Source: Lachnospiraceae bacterium | Lineage (GTDB): Bacteria > Bacillota > Clostridia > Lachnospirales > Lachnospiraceae | Assembly: GCA_024698145.1 (NCBI GenBank) | Contig: JAILRO010000012.1 | Coordinates: forward strand, 1-64,000 | Reading direction: 5' to 3' | Length of the DNA stretch: 64,000 nucleotides | Shown: in pieces, positions 36,487-47,100 of the stretch | How positions within the stretch are numbered: position 1 is the first letter of the stretch | Layout of the letters: every line of letters begins with the position of its first letter | The notes under the pieces: generated by a model | What the model was told of the DNA's origin: nothing | What the model saw: only the letters and a program-made list of their open reading frames with translations | The model's database searches: none | Position numbers and translations under genes: made by a program

Positions 36487-38238
36487 ATGAATCGTAGTAA
36501 GATAAGTTCGGAAGCTTACATGGCGATAAATGTTCCCAATGACATTAGGGAAAAGAGTCTTAATCTTAACGTGGGATACAACACATATTTTGATGAGTGG
36601 GAACTTATTATACGTTACACCGGAAGTTTAGATGAGATAAAAGATGAACTAAAGATTAATATCGAAGAATTACTTGGGGGATATGCCATTGTGCGTATTC
36701 CCCGTTTTCTTATAGATGAGTTGTCTATGTATCCGCAGATTGATTATATTGAAAAGCCGAAATCACTTTTCTTGTCGGATATGACCGGGGTTAAGGAGTC
36801 GTGCGTGACAAGGGTGCGTTTGCCGGATTACAATCTGACCGGCAAAGATACTATTGTCGCATGCCTTGATTCCGGAGTTGATATCTTTCATTCTGATTTT
36901 CAAAATGATGACAACACCACAAGAATTGTTGCGTTATGGGATCAGACGGTGCCGGGTAATCCGCCGGAAGGGTTTCGAACAGGAAGTCTGTACACGGCCG
37001 AGGATATAAATGCTGCTATAATACAAAACTTATCTCAAGATGAAGAGGAAGGCGAAAATAGTATATACCCATACGACGGCACCGGACACGGTACGGCGGT
37101 GCTTGGAATAATGGCAGGTAATGGCAGAGAATCTTATGGGGATAAAGTGGGTATGGCACCTTTGGCGGATATTGTTGCAGTCAAACTTGGCAATCCCGAG
37201 GATAAAGGTTTTCCAAGAACAACGCAGTTGATGCTTGCAGTTGATTTTGCAATTCGTTATGCGGTTTCTGTTGATAAACCAATAGCAATCAACATAAGTT
37301 TCGGCAACAATTACGGCGCGCATAATGGTAACTCTATATTGGAAAGATATTTAGATACCGTTGCGGGTGCTTACAAAACTTCGATAGTTGTAGGAACCGG
37401 GAACGAAGGTATTACCGCAAGACATGCATCCGGTGTGATAATGCGCGGTCAGGACGAGGTTGCTGAAGTATATGTTGGAGAATACTTAACTACGTTTAAT
37501 ATTCAGATATGGAAAATGTATCAGGACGATTTTGAGGTTTATATAGAGACTCCTTTTGGAAGAAGACTGGGACCGATAAATGATTTGACAGAGATTACAA
37601 ATTTTCAGACGTCAGGCAACGACATTTACGCCTATTATGGAGAACCTACACCGTATAATAATGAGCAGGAAATCTATATTTCTATAAGCGCTGTAAAGAA
37701 TTATGTTTCTTCGGGGGTGTGGAAGATAAGGCTTGTTCCGAAACAGATAGTTTTGGGCCGATACGACATGTGGCTTCCGGTTGCAGGAAGTACTACTGCA
37801 GAGGTTTCATTTATAAGACCTGACACGTTCGGCACGATATCGATTCCTGCAACAGCCCAAAATGTTATATCTGTGGCGGCGTATGATTCCTATAACGATA
37901 CTTATGCTGCATTTTCGGGCAGGGGTGATGAAATCGGTGAGGAGTATACGTCATTCAAACCGGATATTGCTGCACCCGGAGTTAATATCAATTCGACACG
38001 TGCCGGAGGAGGATATGGCGTGTATTCCGGAACATCCTTTGCGGCACCTTTTGTGACCGGTGCGGCGGCACTTCTTATGCAATACGGTATTGTTGACGGT
38101 AATGACAGGTACTTATATGGCGAGAAATTACGGGCATATCTTATCAAGGGTGCAAGACCACTTTCAGTACAGCAATATTTCCCCTCGCCTCTGCTTGGTT
38201 GGGGTGCACTTTGTGTGGCAGACAGCGTGAAAATGTGA
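36487..38238 (+). CDS. Csp-like S8 subtilisin-family protease
   Basis: The 583-residue protein lacks a signal peptide. It has a prodomain-like N-terminus (about 1-100), then the catalytic triad: Asp in 'IVACLDSGVDIFHSDF' (about 137), His in 'GTGHGTAVLGIMAGNG' (about 205), Ser in 'YSGTSFAAPFVTGAAALLMQ' (about 515). Between His and Ser lies an insert of about 130 residues with beta pattern ('GEYLTTFNIQIWKMYQDDFE'), which matches the jelly-roll insert of clostridial Csp proteases (CspA/B/C, spore germination). All three residues are present, so it is likely active. Whether it acts in germination cannot be told from context. Confidence 0.85.
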   Translation: MNRSKISSEAYMAINVPNDIREKSLNLNVGYNTYFDEWELIIRYTGSLDEIKDELKINIEELLGGYAIVRIPRFLIDELSMYPQIDYIEKPKSLFLSDMTGVKESCVTRVRLPDYNLTGKDTIVACLDSGVDIFHSDFQNDDNTTRIVALWDQTVPGNPPEGFRTGSLYTAEDINAAIIQNLSQDEEEGENSIYPYDGTGHGTAVLGIMAGNGRESYGDKVGMAPLADIVAVKLGNPEDKGFPRTTQLMLAVDFAIRYAVSVDKPIAINISFGNNYGAHNGNSILERYLDTVAGAYKTSIVVGTGNEGITARHASGVIMRGQDEVAEVYVGEYLTTFNIQIWKMYQDDFEVYIETPFGRRLGPINDLTEITNFQTSGNDIYAYYGEPTPYNNEQEIYISISAVKNYVSSGVWKIRLVPKQIVLGRYDMWLPVAGSTTAEVSFIRPDTFGTISIPATAQNVISVAAYDSYNDTYAAFSGRGDEIGEEYTSFKPDIAAPGVNINSTRAGGGYGVYSGTSFAAPFVTGAAALLMQYGIVDGNDRYLYGEKLRAYLIKGARPLSVQQYFPSPLLGWGALCVADSVKM

Positions 38239-38244
38239 TATAAT
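38236..38244 (+). promoter_or_regulatory. Extended -10 promoter at the head of the MoxR/vWA operon
   Basis: TGA-TATAAT (38236-38244) spans the stop codon of the subtilase gene. It stands 38 bp before ATG 38283 (SD AAGGAG 38270-38275). No convincing -35 at 17 bp. It probably starts transcription of the gene set at 38283-54175. Confidence 0.5.
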
Positions 38245-38282
38245 ACAAAGGACTATTTTTAATGATTAATAAGGAGCATAAT

Positions 38283-40661
38283 ATGACAGACAAAATTAGA
38301 CAATACATGAGGGTGGTTTTAACCTTATGCCTGATGACAGTGCTTGTTTTTATGCCGGATATTTACGCAAAAGCAGGCAAGAATAGTACAAAAATTATTA
38401 AGGAAAATGATAAATTCAAAGTAGAGGCTGAATACGGTCTTGGTGGCATGATACTCTATGATTATCCTATGCAGGTAAAAGTCACAATTGAAAGTGCGGA
38501 GGATTTTTCCGGAATAATCAGATTGATGCCTTATGCAGAATATGGTGAGAAGTTCGTTGCAAGAGGAAAAAGAATCAGTATTGCAGCGGGAGAGACGAAG
38601 ACATTTATGCTAACCATGGACACGCCGTCTAACTCTTCAGCTGTAAAACTTGCGCTTCTCAATGAGAAGGACAAGGTCGTATATGAGGAAAGAAGTAACT
38701 TAAGTATTCAGAACGCCGGTACGACCACGCTTGTCGGTGTATTATCGGATGATTATTCCGGTCTTGGATATTTCAATGGTGTAAGTGTTGATGTTGGAGG
38801 ATATTCCAATGTAATCAGTACAATAGAACTTACCAAGGATTCCTTCCCGGATGATGCGAGCGTTTTAAGTTCGATGAGTTATATTGTTGTTGATAATTTT
38901 GACACTTCGACACTTTCGAAAGAGCAGTATGCCGCACTTAAGGAATGGGTTAAGAACGGCGGAGTTTTGGTGCTTTCTCTTGGAAGTCATTATCAGACTG
39001 TTTTATCTGGTATCGGTGATGACTTTGTGTCGGGAACAGTTGGTAGTGTTACAGAGAAGACTCTTACATGGTACGGAGTAGAAGAAGATTTTGTACTTGA
39101 GAATGTTGAGTCTGTCGGCTTTGTGTTAAATGATGGTGAGAATCTTACACATTTTGTTTCTGATGGAGCAGCGGCAACAGTTTCCTATGGTATGGGTAAT
39201 GTTGTTGTGCTTTCGTATGCTCTTTCGATGGAGCCGTTTTCAACATATGCAAGAAGAACAGATGTGATTTCACTCATGGTGAAGAATACGGTTAATTCCG
39301 CATACATGAGCATGATAAACGGTTATACATACAACAGACGTATGAATACAGGTTCGGAACTTGCCAAGTTATCGGGCACCAACAAAGTTCCGAGCGCAAT
39401 TCTTTACGGCCTGTTGTTGGTAATTTATGTGGTACTTGTGGGTCCGATATTATATCTGATTTTGAAGAAAAAGAATAAACGTGAGAAAATATGGATTGCA
39501 ATTCCGATTGTTTCTCTTGTGTTTACAGGTGTGATTTACCTTACAAGTTTCATTTATCGTGTCAACAAGCCATTGGTTAACACATTTTCATATATAGATG
39601 TGACGGCTGATTCAGCAGTAGAAGAAACATTTGTTAATGTGATTTGCCCAAGAGCAAAAAGATATAATTTTGCATTGTCCGATAAGTATTCTGATTTTCA
39701 ATGTAGTGTTTACAGTTACGATTACAGCTTGTTTGGCAACAGAACCAATAATGATCAGGATTATAATTTTATGTATGTTGATAATGGAGCCGGCGGTGAG
39801 ATTCAATTTAATGCAGGCTCGACATTTGATAGTTATGACTTTGGTGTTAAAAGAGTGCTTGACGCCGACGCGGGAAGTTTTTCGCTTGATCTTGATTGTA
39901 GTACAACTGCATTATCAGGAAGCGTAACGAATAATACGGCATATGATCTTAAGGATGTTGTTATTAACTATGAGAACCGTTTTTATCTTGCGGGTGATTT
40001 GAAAAAAGGTGAGACAGTGACAATTGATCCAAGTAAGGTACAGCAAAGCTATGGCTACGGATTCTTCACAGACCAGTTAACCACGAATGCGTTTGGAAAC
40101 AAGCAGTTGAATATCGATTCAAATATCGAAAACACATTGGACTACGCGGCATATAATCAGGGATGTGTATGGGGAACAATAGATTCATATTCTTCCCAGG
40201 TTTTTGAAGGAGACAAGTACAAATACAGCGGTTGTGCGGTGGTTATTCAGCAGTACAATCAGTCTTACAGTGACGTTAGTGGCGCGTTTTGCCCCAATAT
40301 TAATACTTTAATGTCAGATGTAATGGGCGACTGTGATACGCAAGTTGGTATGATGTACAATAATGAAGCGGTGATAACATACTCGTTTGCGGGATTCGGT
40401 ACTGTAGAGTCATTAGTGATAGATACGAGTAAGGTAGATACAACATTAAACATTGCAGATGTATATGCTTACAATTATCAAACCGATACGTATGATCTGA
40501 TTTTTGAAAACGGCGATACACTAAGCAGTGGTCAGTTAAGACCATATATAGAGGGTGGCATGCTCAAACTCAAATATGAAAGACCACTTGAAGACAACGG
40601 GGATCCTCAATATTATGATACAGCATTACCACGTATTTCAGCGATTGGCTCGGGTAAATAG
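38283..40661 (+). CDS. Extracytoplasmic membrane protein of the MoxR/vWA-ABC gene set
   Basis: About 792 residues; ATG 38283 is preferred because AAGGAG lies just upstream (an ATG at 38262 is upstream of that SD). The N-terminus is a signal peptide or anchor (about 8-28), followed by ~330 extracytoplasmic residues with a Rossmann-like stretch ('LSSMSYIVVDNFDTSTLSKE', 'LKEWVKNGGVLVLSLGSHY') resembling glutamine-amidotransferase-like/GldG-type folds. Two membrane helices (about 372-392 and 400-422) are followed by ~370 more residues. No enzyme motif is seen. The ABC ATPase gene follows after 15 bp, so this is presumably a partner of the transporter. Confidence 0.75.
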   Translation: MTDKIRQYMRVVLTLCLMTVLVFMPDIYAKAGKNSTKIIKENDKFKVEAEYGLGGMILYDYPMQVKVTIESAEDFSGIIRLMPYAEYGEKFVARGKRISIAAGETKTFMLTMDTPSNSSAVKLALLNEKDKVVYEERSNLSIQNAGTTTLVGVLSDDYSGLGYFNGVSVDVGGYSNVISTIELTKDSFPDDASVLSSMSYIVVDNFDTSTLSKEQYAALKEWVKNGGVLVLSLGSHYQTVLSGIGDDFVSGTVGSVTEKTLTWYGVEEDFVLENVESVGFVLNDGENLTHFVSDGAAATVSYGMGNVVVLSYALSMEPFSTYARRTDVISLMVKNTVNSAYMSMINGYTYNRRMNTGSELAKLSGTNKVPSAILYGLLLVIYVVLVGPILYLILKKKNKREKIWIAIPIVSLVFTGVIYLTSFIYRVNKPLVNTFSYIDVTADSAVEETFVNVICPRAKRYNFALSDKYSDFQCSVYSYDYSLFGNRTNNDQDYNFMYVDNGAGGEIQFNAGSTFDSYDFGVKRVLDADAGSFSLDLDCSTTALSGSVTNNTAYDLKDVVINYENRFYLAGDLKKGETVTIDPSKVQQSYGYGFFTDQLTTNAFGNKQLNIDSNIENTLDYAAYNQGCVWGTIDSYSSQVFEGDKYKYSGCAVVIQQYNQSYSDVSGAFCPNINTLMSDVMGDCDTQVGMMYNNEAVITYSFAGFGTVESLVIDTSKVDTTLNIADVYAYNYQTDTYDLIFENGDTLSSGQLRPYIEGGMLKLKYERPLEDNGDPQYYDTALPRISAIGSGK

Positions 40662-40676
40662 GAAAGGAGGTCATGT

Positions 40677-41606
40677 ATGTTAGACATAAGTCATTTAACA
40701 AAAAGATACGGCAAGTTTCTTGCTGTCAATGACCTTAATCTTCACATAGATAAAGGTGAAATATTCGGTTTTGTGGGACCTAACGGTGCAGGCAAAACCA
40801 CAACAATGAAGATAGTATGCGGACTTTTGGATGCAACGGCAGGAAGTGTTACAGTAGATGGTGTCGATGCACTTAAATGTTCCAAAGATATAAAGAGAAA
40901 AGTAGGTTATGTTCCGGATTTCTTCGGAGTGTATGATAATCTTAAGACAATGGAATACATGGAGTTCTTCGGTTCTATGTATGGCATGGGCAAAGAAGAG
41001 GTTGATGCGGTTGCCGATGGCCTGCTTGAATTGGTCAACCTTTCTGACAAGAAGGATGTGTTTGTAGATACTTTATCAAGAGGAATGAAACAGAGACTTT
41101 GTGTGGCAAGAGCGCTTATTCATAACCCTGATTTGCTTGTTCTTGATGAGCCTAATTCCGGACTTGATCCAAGAGCAAGATTTGAAATGAAAGAAGTTCT
41201 CAAGAACTTAGGCTCAATGGGTAAGACTATTATTATCAGTTCTCATATTCTGCCGGAACTTTCGGAGATGTGTACAAGTATCGGAATCATGGATAGAGGA
41301 CATCTGGTAACTGCCGGTCACGTTGATGAGATTATGAATAAATCAGATGGAGCAAGCAAGATTCATATTCAGATAGTCGGAATGGAAGACAAAGATGATA
41401 TAAGAACATTTATGGCGGAACAGCCCAATGTAACCAAGGTTAATTTCACTGAAGACGAAGTACTTGTATCATTTAACGGCGACGAGATGGCTGTTGCAAA
41501 CCTGCTTAAGAACATTATCGGCAGGGGGATTGCAGTAAGCGGTTTCTATAAGGAAAAGGAGAATCTTGAGTCGTTATTCTTGGAGATTACAGGGGGTAAC
41601 AATTAA
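40677..41606 (+). CDS. ABC transporter ATP-binding protein (ABC-2/CcmA type)
   Basis: A 309-residue ATPase with Walker A 'GPNGAGKTTTMKIV' (about 33-46), signature 'DTLSRGMKQRLCVARAL', Walker B 'LLVLDEPNSGLDP', and H-loop 'IIISSHILPEL'. The C-terminal ~90 residues form the regulatory extension common in CcmA/NatA-like ATPases. SD AAGGAGG precedes ATG 40677. Its stop overlaps the start of the permease gene, giving a fixed pair. The substrate is unknown; the surrounding MoxR/vWA genes suggest a role in assembly or export of surface proteins, similar in layout to gliding-type GldA/GldF pairs. Confidence 0.92.
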   Translation: MLDISHLTKRYGKFLAVNDLNLHIDKGEIFGFVGPNGAGKTTTMKIVCGLLDATAGSVTVDGVDALKCSKDIKRKVGYVPDFFGVYDNLKTMEYMEFFGSMYGMGKEEVDAVADGLLELVNLSDKKDVFVDTLSRGMKQRLCVARALIHNPDLLVLDEPNSGLDPRARFEMKEVLKNLGSMGKTIIISSHILPELSEMCTSIGIMDRGHLVTAGHVDEIMNKSDGASKIHIQIVGMEDKDDIRTFMAEQPNVTKVNFTEDEVLVSFNGDEMAVANLLKNIIGRGIAVSGFYKEKENLESLFLEITGGNN

Positions 41607-42595
41607 TGAAGAACAAAATAAGAATCAATCCTATTCTCAAAAAAGAAATGGTTGTCGGCTCGCGAAGTATGAAAATGTCATGGGCAATCATGGCGGTATC
41701 GGCAATTCTTACTGCGATAGTTGTATTTACGTTGCTTGTCAGTCAGCTTAATGTTGCATCAGGTGCGACCTATGATTATTCTACGCTTATAGTTCTTTTT
41801 CCGGTATTAGGCATTGCCGAATGTATAATGCTTAGCCTTATGGTTCCGGTTATTACTTCGGGATCAATATCGGGTGAAAGAGAGAAGCAGACACTTGATA
41901 TCATGTTAACAACACCGATTTCACCTTTTTCAATCGTGCTTGGTAAGCTTATGTCGGCAATGATGATTGTCATGATGTATATGATTGCAAGTGTACCGGT
42001 TATGGCGATAACTTTCGTTCTTGGTGGACTTTCATGGTGGAATCTTATAGGTTTGTTTATCATCCTTATATACCTTGGTATATATGTGGGAAGTGTTGGA
42101 ATATTCTGCTCGAGTGTAGTTAAGAAATCGATTGCGGCAACAATACTTACGATAGTTATCGGCTTGGCAATCATTATAGGAACATCGCTCATTTACAGTG
42201 TTTCAATAACAATTATGAGTATGTATTACATGACATCAGGTAATATGAGACCGGATAGTTTATTAGGACCGGTAGTTGTTTTTATGTTTAATCCATATTC
42301 GCCGATATTTGATTTCATGGTAAGAGCGCTTAGTGATTCAAGTATCTATGATATGGTTTCAAGTGCCAACATTAATCCGGTTATGGGATTTTTGTACAGA
42401 TTCTGGATACCGATTTCAATGGGAATTAATTTGTTGATTTCCTTTGGTTTCCTTAAACTTGCGGCAGCAAGAGTGGGCAATGTCAAAACAAAGAAAGCCG
42501 GGAAGGTCAATAATAAAGCAGGTAACAAAGCCGTTCAGAATACGGCTACAACCAATAATACAGTAACAGAGAATACTGACAATCAGAATAATTAA
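41606..42595 (+). CDS. ABC-2 type permease
   Basis: The 329-residue protein has six membrane segments and an intracellular loop with 'SGSISGEREKQTLDIMLTTP', the usual ABC-2 (GldF/NatB-like) coupling motif that follows helix 2. The C-terminal ~45 residues are polar and Asn/Thr-rich. ATG 41606 overlaps the ATPase stop (TAATG). It pairs with the upstream ATPase. No substrate can be assigned. Confidence 0.88.
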   Translation: MKNKIRINPILKKEMVVGSRSMKMSWAIMAVSAILTAIVVFTLLVSQLNVASGATYDYSTLIVLFPVLGIAECIMLSLMVPVITSGSISGEREKQTLDIMLTTPISPFSIVLGKLMSAMMIVMMYMIASVPVMAITFVLGGLSWWNLIGLFIILIYLGIYVGSVGIFCSSVVKKSIAATILTIVIGLAIIIGTSLIYSVSITIMSMYYMTSGNMRPDSLLGPVVVFMFNPYSPIFDFMVRALSDSSIYDMVSSANINPVMGFLYRFWIPISMGINLLISFGFLKLAAARVGNVKTKKAGKVNNKAGNKAVQNTATTNNTVTENTDNQNN

Positions 42596-42606
42596 CAGGT
42601 GAAGCA

Positions 42607-44166
42607 ATGGATAAGAAGATAGCAACATTTGTAAGAAAAGTTAGAAAAAGACTTTCTTCGCAGACAATAATTGATACGATGACGATGTCGCTTATTGTAG
42701 GTTTTATTGTTGCTGTCATTGAACTGATAGTTTCCTTATGGGTGCCGATGTATTATGCGATACCGGTTGCGATAGAGATCGTTATTGTTTCTTTGTTTGT
42801 ATCCTTTATCTTGGGCAGAATGAGAACACCATCCCTTGAAAAAGCGGCATTGATGGCGGACTCAAAGGGGCATAAGGAAAAGATTACAACAGCATTGGGA
42901 TTGGCCGGAAAAGAGGACGCTTTTTGCATATTACAGAAGCAGGATGCAATCAAAACGATTGAGAGTTTTAATATCAAAAAAGAGTTCCCTCTAAAGATTC
43001 CGGCAAAAAGAATGGGAGTGCTTTTGTTGTTGGCGTTGGCTTTTTGTGTGGTATCGTTGATTGATACGCCGGCGAAACGTCTTGCTGTGACAAGACATGA
43101 TGTCAAAAAGATAGCCTACGAGGAAGAGAAAAAACTTGAAGAGGTTAAGAAACAAATAGAGAAGGCAGATGCGTTAAGTGCAGAGGAAAAGGAAAGACTT
43201 GAGAAGGAAATAAACGAAGCCTCTCGTGATATGAAGAAGGCAGATTCCTACGAAGACCTGAAAAAAGCAGAAGACAGAGTAACCAAGAAGATCGAAAAAG
43301 AAGCAGAAACACTTAAGGACGCAAAAGCCAAGGAAGCTCTGACAGATGTAACAAGTCAATCCAAGAAGGATTGGGCAAAGCGTGTTGAAGAGACCAGAAA
43401 AGAAGCCGAGCAGGCTCAAAAGAAGGTGGCATATGGGGATGACAAGTCATCGAAAGAAGCATACGAGAGCATGAAAAAACTTGCCCAAATGAGTGGGGAC
43501 GAAAAGCTTAATCAGGCGGCAGAGAATTATAAGGCATCAGGTTATGATAATGATGAATACTTAAAAGCAACCAAGGCTTTAAAGGAATCAGAAAATAAAA
43601 AGTATGCCGAAAATAATGAAGGCAATCAGTCGCAACAGGGACAACAAAGCGGACAAAGTCAGCAAGGACAACAAAGTCAGAATGGCAAGCAAAGCCGGAA
43701 TGGACAGCAGGGACAAAACGGTCAGCAAGGACAGAACGGTCAACAAGGTCAAAATGGACAGCAAGGCCAGAACGGTCAACAAGGCAATCAGGGACAGAAT
43801 GGTCAAGGCCAAGGCGGACAGGGCCAAGGTGGTCAAAACGGAGGAGCCAATAATGGTAACGGTTCGGGACCGGGCTGGAACAAAGGCAGCAAGCAGGGGG
43901 CAGAACGTTCTGCGTATGTTAATGAGAATGTGACAATACCCAAAGGCGAGCTTGGAGATGACGAGAATCTTACAGGTAAGGCCAATGGTAACGATACATC
44001 CAAGAAACAAAAATCAAAAGAATCTGCTACATGGGCGGGCGACAAAGTAAGTTATGGTTCAGTCTCGGCCCAGTATAAGGAGAAAGCATATAAGAAGGTT
44101 AACGGATCTAATTATCCGGGTAGTATGAAGGAGAAGATAAGGCATTACTTTGATGGGTTAGAGTAA
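42607..44166 (+). CDS. Two-helix membrane protein with coiled coil and Gln-Asn-Gly repeats
   Basis: The 519-residue protein has two close N-terminal membrane segments (about 26-45, 48-66) and a third (about 137-155), then a long, highly charged coiled-coil (about 170-330, many E/K/A), a low-complexity Q/N/G array (about 339-418), and a final ~100 residues with 'SAYVNENVTIPKGELGDDEN' and 'YPGSMKEKIRHYFDGLE'. The layout recalls DUF4175-like proteins found beside MoxR/BatA genes. The ending 'IRHYFDGL' is reminiscent of the short terminal motif in such proteins. It is probably a structural partner of the vWA/MoxR set. Confidence 0.7.
   Translation: MDKKIATFVRKVRKRLSSQTIIDTMTMSLIVGFIVAVIELIVSLWVPMYYAIPVAIEIVIVSLFVSFILGRMRTPSLEKAALMADSKGHKEKITTALGLAGKEDAFCILQKQDAIKTIESFNIKKEFPLKIPAKRMGVLLLLALAFCVVSLIDTPAKRLAVTRHDVKKIAYEEEKKLEEVKKQIEKADALSAEEKERLEKEINEASRDMKKADSYEDLKKAEDRVTKKIEKEAETLKDAKAKEALTDVTSQSKKDWAKRVEETRKEAEQAQKKVAYGDDKSSKEAYESMKKLAQMSGDEKLNQAAENYKASGYDNDEYLKATKALKESENKKYAENNEGNQSQQGQQSGQSQQGQQSQNGKQSRNGQQGQNGQQGQNGQQGQNGQQGQNGQQGNQGQNGQGQGGQGQGGQNGGANNGNGSGPGWNKGSKQGAERSAYVNENVTIPKGELGDDENLTGKANGNDTSKKQKSKESATWAGDKVSYGSVSAQYKEKAYKKVNGSNYPGSMKEKIRHYFDGLE
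43621..43860 (+). repeat. Low-complexity CAA/GGN repeat tract encoding QNGQQG units
   Basis: About 240 bases encode imperfect QNGQQG hexamers (18-bp DNA units), bounded by Q/S-rich and G/Q/N-rich stretches. The 18-bp units are close to identical (for example GGACAGCAGGGACAAAACGG-like), so copy number can change by slippage without a frameshift, allowing length variation of the linker. Confidence 0.85.
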
Positions 44167-44188
44167 ATGTAATGAAAGGGGTAAGCCT

Positions 44189-47100
44189 ATGGCGATAAGA
44201 AAAAGGATTGCAGTATTGGTAGGACAGGCTGATGAGTATAATCAGAGCCGATTTATAACAGGGTTAATCGGACGAGCATACGAATATGATATGAATGTAT
44301 GCGTGTTTTCGATGTATAGGAAATACCAGGATGTTGAGAATCGTGAGCGAGGCGAGTCTAACATTTTCAAGCTTTTTAATCCGGACAAGTTTGATGGCGT
44401 TGTATTCATGAAGGATACAATACAAACTGTTGGTGTGGCTGATGAAGTTGAGAAACGTCTTCACGAGGAATATACAGGACCTGTTATTGTAATTGAGAAG
44501 GAAAGTGAATATTTCAAGAGCGTGTACACTGACGGTTACAGTTCTGTCAAGGAGATCGTTGCGCATCTTATTGAAGTGCATGGATTTAAGAAACTAGCAT
44601 TTCTTTCCGGTAAAGAATGGCATCGTCATTCAAAACAGCGATTGGCAGCATTTAAAGACGCTCTTGTTGAACACGGCATAGAGCCGGATGATAATCTTAT
44701 TGTACATGGAGATTTCTGGTATAACAGCGGTGAGAAATGTGCGGACCATCTTATGGAGCTTGAAGAGGGACTTCCGCAAGCTGTTGTTTGTGCCAATGAT
44801 GCCATGGCAATCGGTCTTTGCAAAGCTTTTGAGGAGCGTGGAATAAATGTTCCCGATGACATTGCGGTTGTAAGTTACGATTCTACGGAGGAAGGTCAGA
44901 CAAGTCCAAAGACTATAACTTCAGCAATTGCACCGACGGCAGAATTAGGTGTTTACGCAGTAGATTATATTAAGAGTAAGATAGATGGCACTGAAGAACC
45001 GGAGTTTAAAATCATTCCGCAAATGTTAATTGGTGAGAGTTGCGGTTGCCATGAAACTAATATGCCGTCACTTACAATCAGACGAAAAGAATGGGACACG
45101 GATATTTCAGAAGATGGATTTGCATCAGTTAACAACTTTATGAGAGAGGATGTCATCAGTCAGACAGGACTTATGGAATGTATAAGTACAATTCATTCGT
45201 ATGCCTATCAGATTAAGGGTGTTGACAGTTTCCATTTATGCCTTTGTAATCCATGGAAGTATCTGGATGGAGCCATAGATGAAAATGGTGATAATGCCGA
45301 TATTGGTCTTGGTAATGTATCGACACTTCATGTAAAGCACGATGGTTATACAGACATGATGATTCATGCAATAAGATATAATAATAATCGACAGGGTAAC
45401 CATGTAAGTCTTACAAAGATGTTTCCGGTAAAAGATATTCTGCCGAGTCTTGATGAGGAATCGCCATATCCGAAGGCCTATTATTTCACTCCGGTATTCT
45501 TTGAGGCAGAGTGCTATGGCTATGCAGCGGTTAATTACGGACAGACACCAAGATGTTATGATGAGAATTACCGTCTGTGGCTTAATGCGGTTTGTATCGG
45601 TATAGAAAGTATCAGAAGAAATTGTGTTATTGAATCACTTGAAGAGAAGCTTGAAAGCATGAGGGTAAGCAAGTTTGACATAAGCAGTACTGCTTACGAG
45701 AGCTTAAGCGATGAGGAAAAAAAGGAGTATGAGCTTACGGAGAAGATACTTGATGACAATCTGCTCACATATCATTTCCAGCCGATAGTGAGCGTTTCAA
45801 CCGGTAAGATATATTCTTATGAAGCCCTTATGAGAGCGACAACCGATAAATGGATATCGCCACTCTCAATTATCAAATATGCCAGCATGCAGGGAAGACT
45901 TAAAGACGTCGAACGCGGTACCTTCCTTAACGTTCTTGGTATAGTAGATAAGAATAGGGAAAATTTTGGTGATTCGAAGGTCTTTATCAACAGTATTCCC
46001 GGAGTTAAGTTAAATGATTCCGATTACGATAAGACGAGCGAATTACTTAGCAAATACAGTGATGTTGCGGTTGTTGAGCTTACAGAAGAGGCAGAACTTA
46101 CGGATGAAGATTTAGATAGCCTTAAGGAACATTTTAAGAAAATGAATGTTCAAACGGCAGTTGATGATTATGGAACCGGATATTCAAACATCAGCAATCT
46201 TTTAAGGTACATGCCTAATTACGTTAAGATTGACCGTTCGCTTCTTAGTGAGATTCAGAACAAACCACAGAAGCAGCATTTTGTAAGAGAGATAATAGAG
46301 TTCTGTCATGATAACGGTATTATGGCTCTTGCAGAAGGTGTTGAAACGACGGAAGAGTTACAAATGGTAATTCATTTAGGTGCTGATTTGATACAGGGTT
46401 ATTATACGGGCAAGCCTTCTGCGGATATTATAACGCGTATTGATGAGAAGGTTGCTAGAGAAGTTGTTGACTACTATCAGGAAAGATTAGATGGCGCTAA
46501 TAAGCACATTTATTATGCAGGTAAGTCCAACAGAGTTTCTCTTAACGGCCTTGTCAAGGACGGCTGTACCGACATTGTTGTCGGACAGGATGAAGTGGTA
46601 TTCAAGGACATTGCGATTATTGGTACGCCTTCTTTAAAGACTGATATGCATATGCTAATAGAACCGGGGTATAGCGGAAGAATCGAACTCGAAAATGTAT
46701 ATTTTTCCAACGTTAAGAATCGCCCTTGTATTGAGATTGAACCGGGGGCTGATGTTACGATTGTTTTGAAGGGAAACAACGAGTTGCGCGGTTCGGGAAT
46801 AAAGGTTTCAGAGGGTGCAAAGCTTGTATTTGAAGGTGATGGAACGCTTGATTTAGATATAAATGCACCTGAATATTACGGAATCGGTAATGACCTTAAT
46901 TCAAGGCATGGTGACATTATCTTTGAGCAGGACGGTAAGATTTCGATTCGCAGTAACGGTAAGAAGGGAATATGTATCGGCTCCGGACTTGGTGGTGTCA
47001 TCAAGGTTTTGAAAGGACATTACGTACTTCGGATTAATGGTGATATGTGTGTAGGAATAGGTGCGTATTCAAAAGATGCTGTTTTGGAGTTTGATTCCTG

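Noticed and set aside
43621-43860. Possible CRISPR array or satellite in the tandem repeat tract
   Set aside because: Repeats are contiguous 18-bp coding units with no spacers and lie in an open frame.
43588-44010. Leu-rich ORF on the - strand across the QNG tract
   Set aside because: Its Leu/Thr repeat is the reverse complement of the QNGQQG repeat; no SD and no independent evidence.
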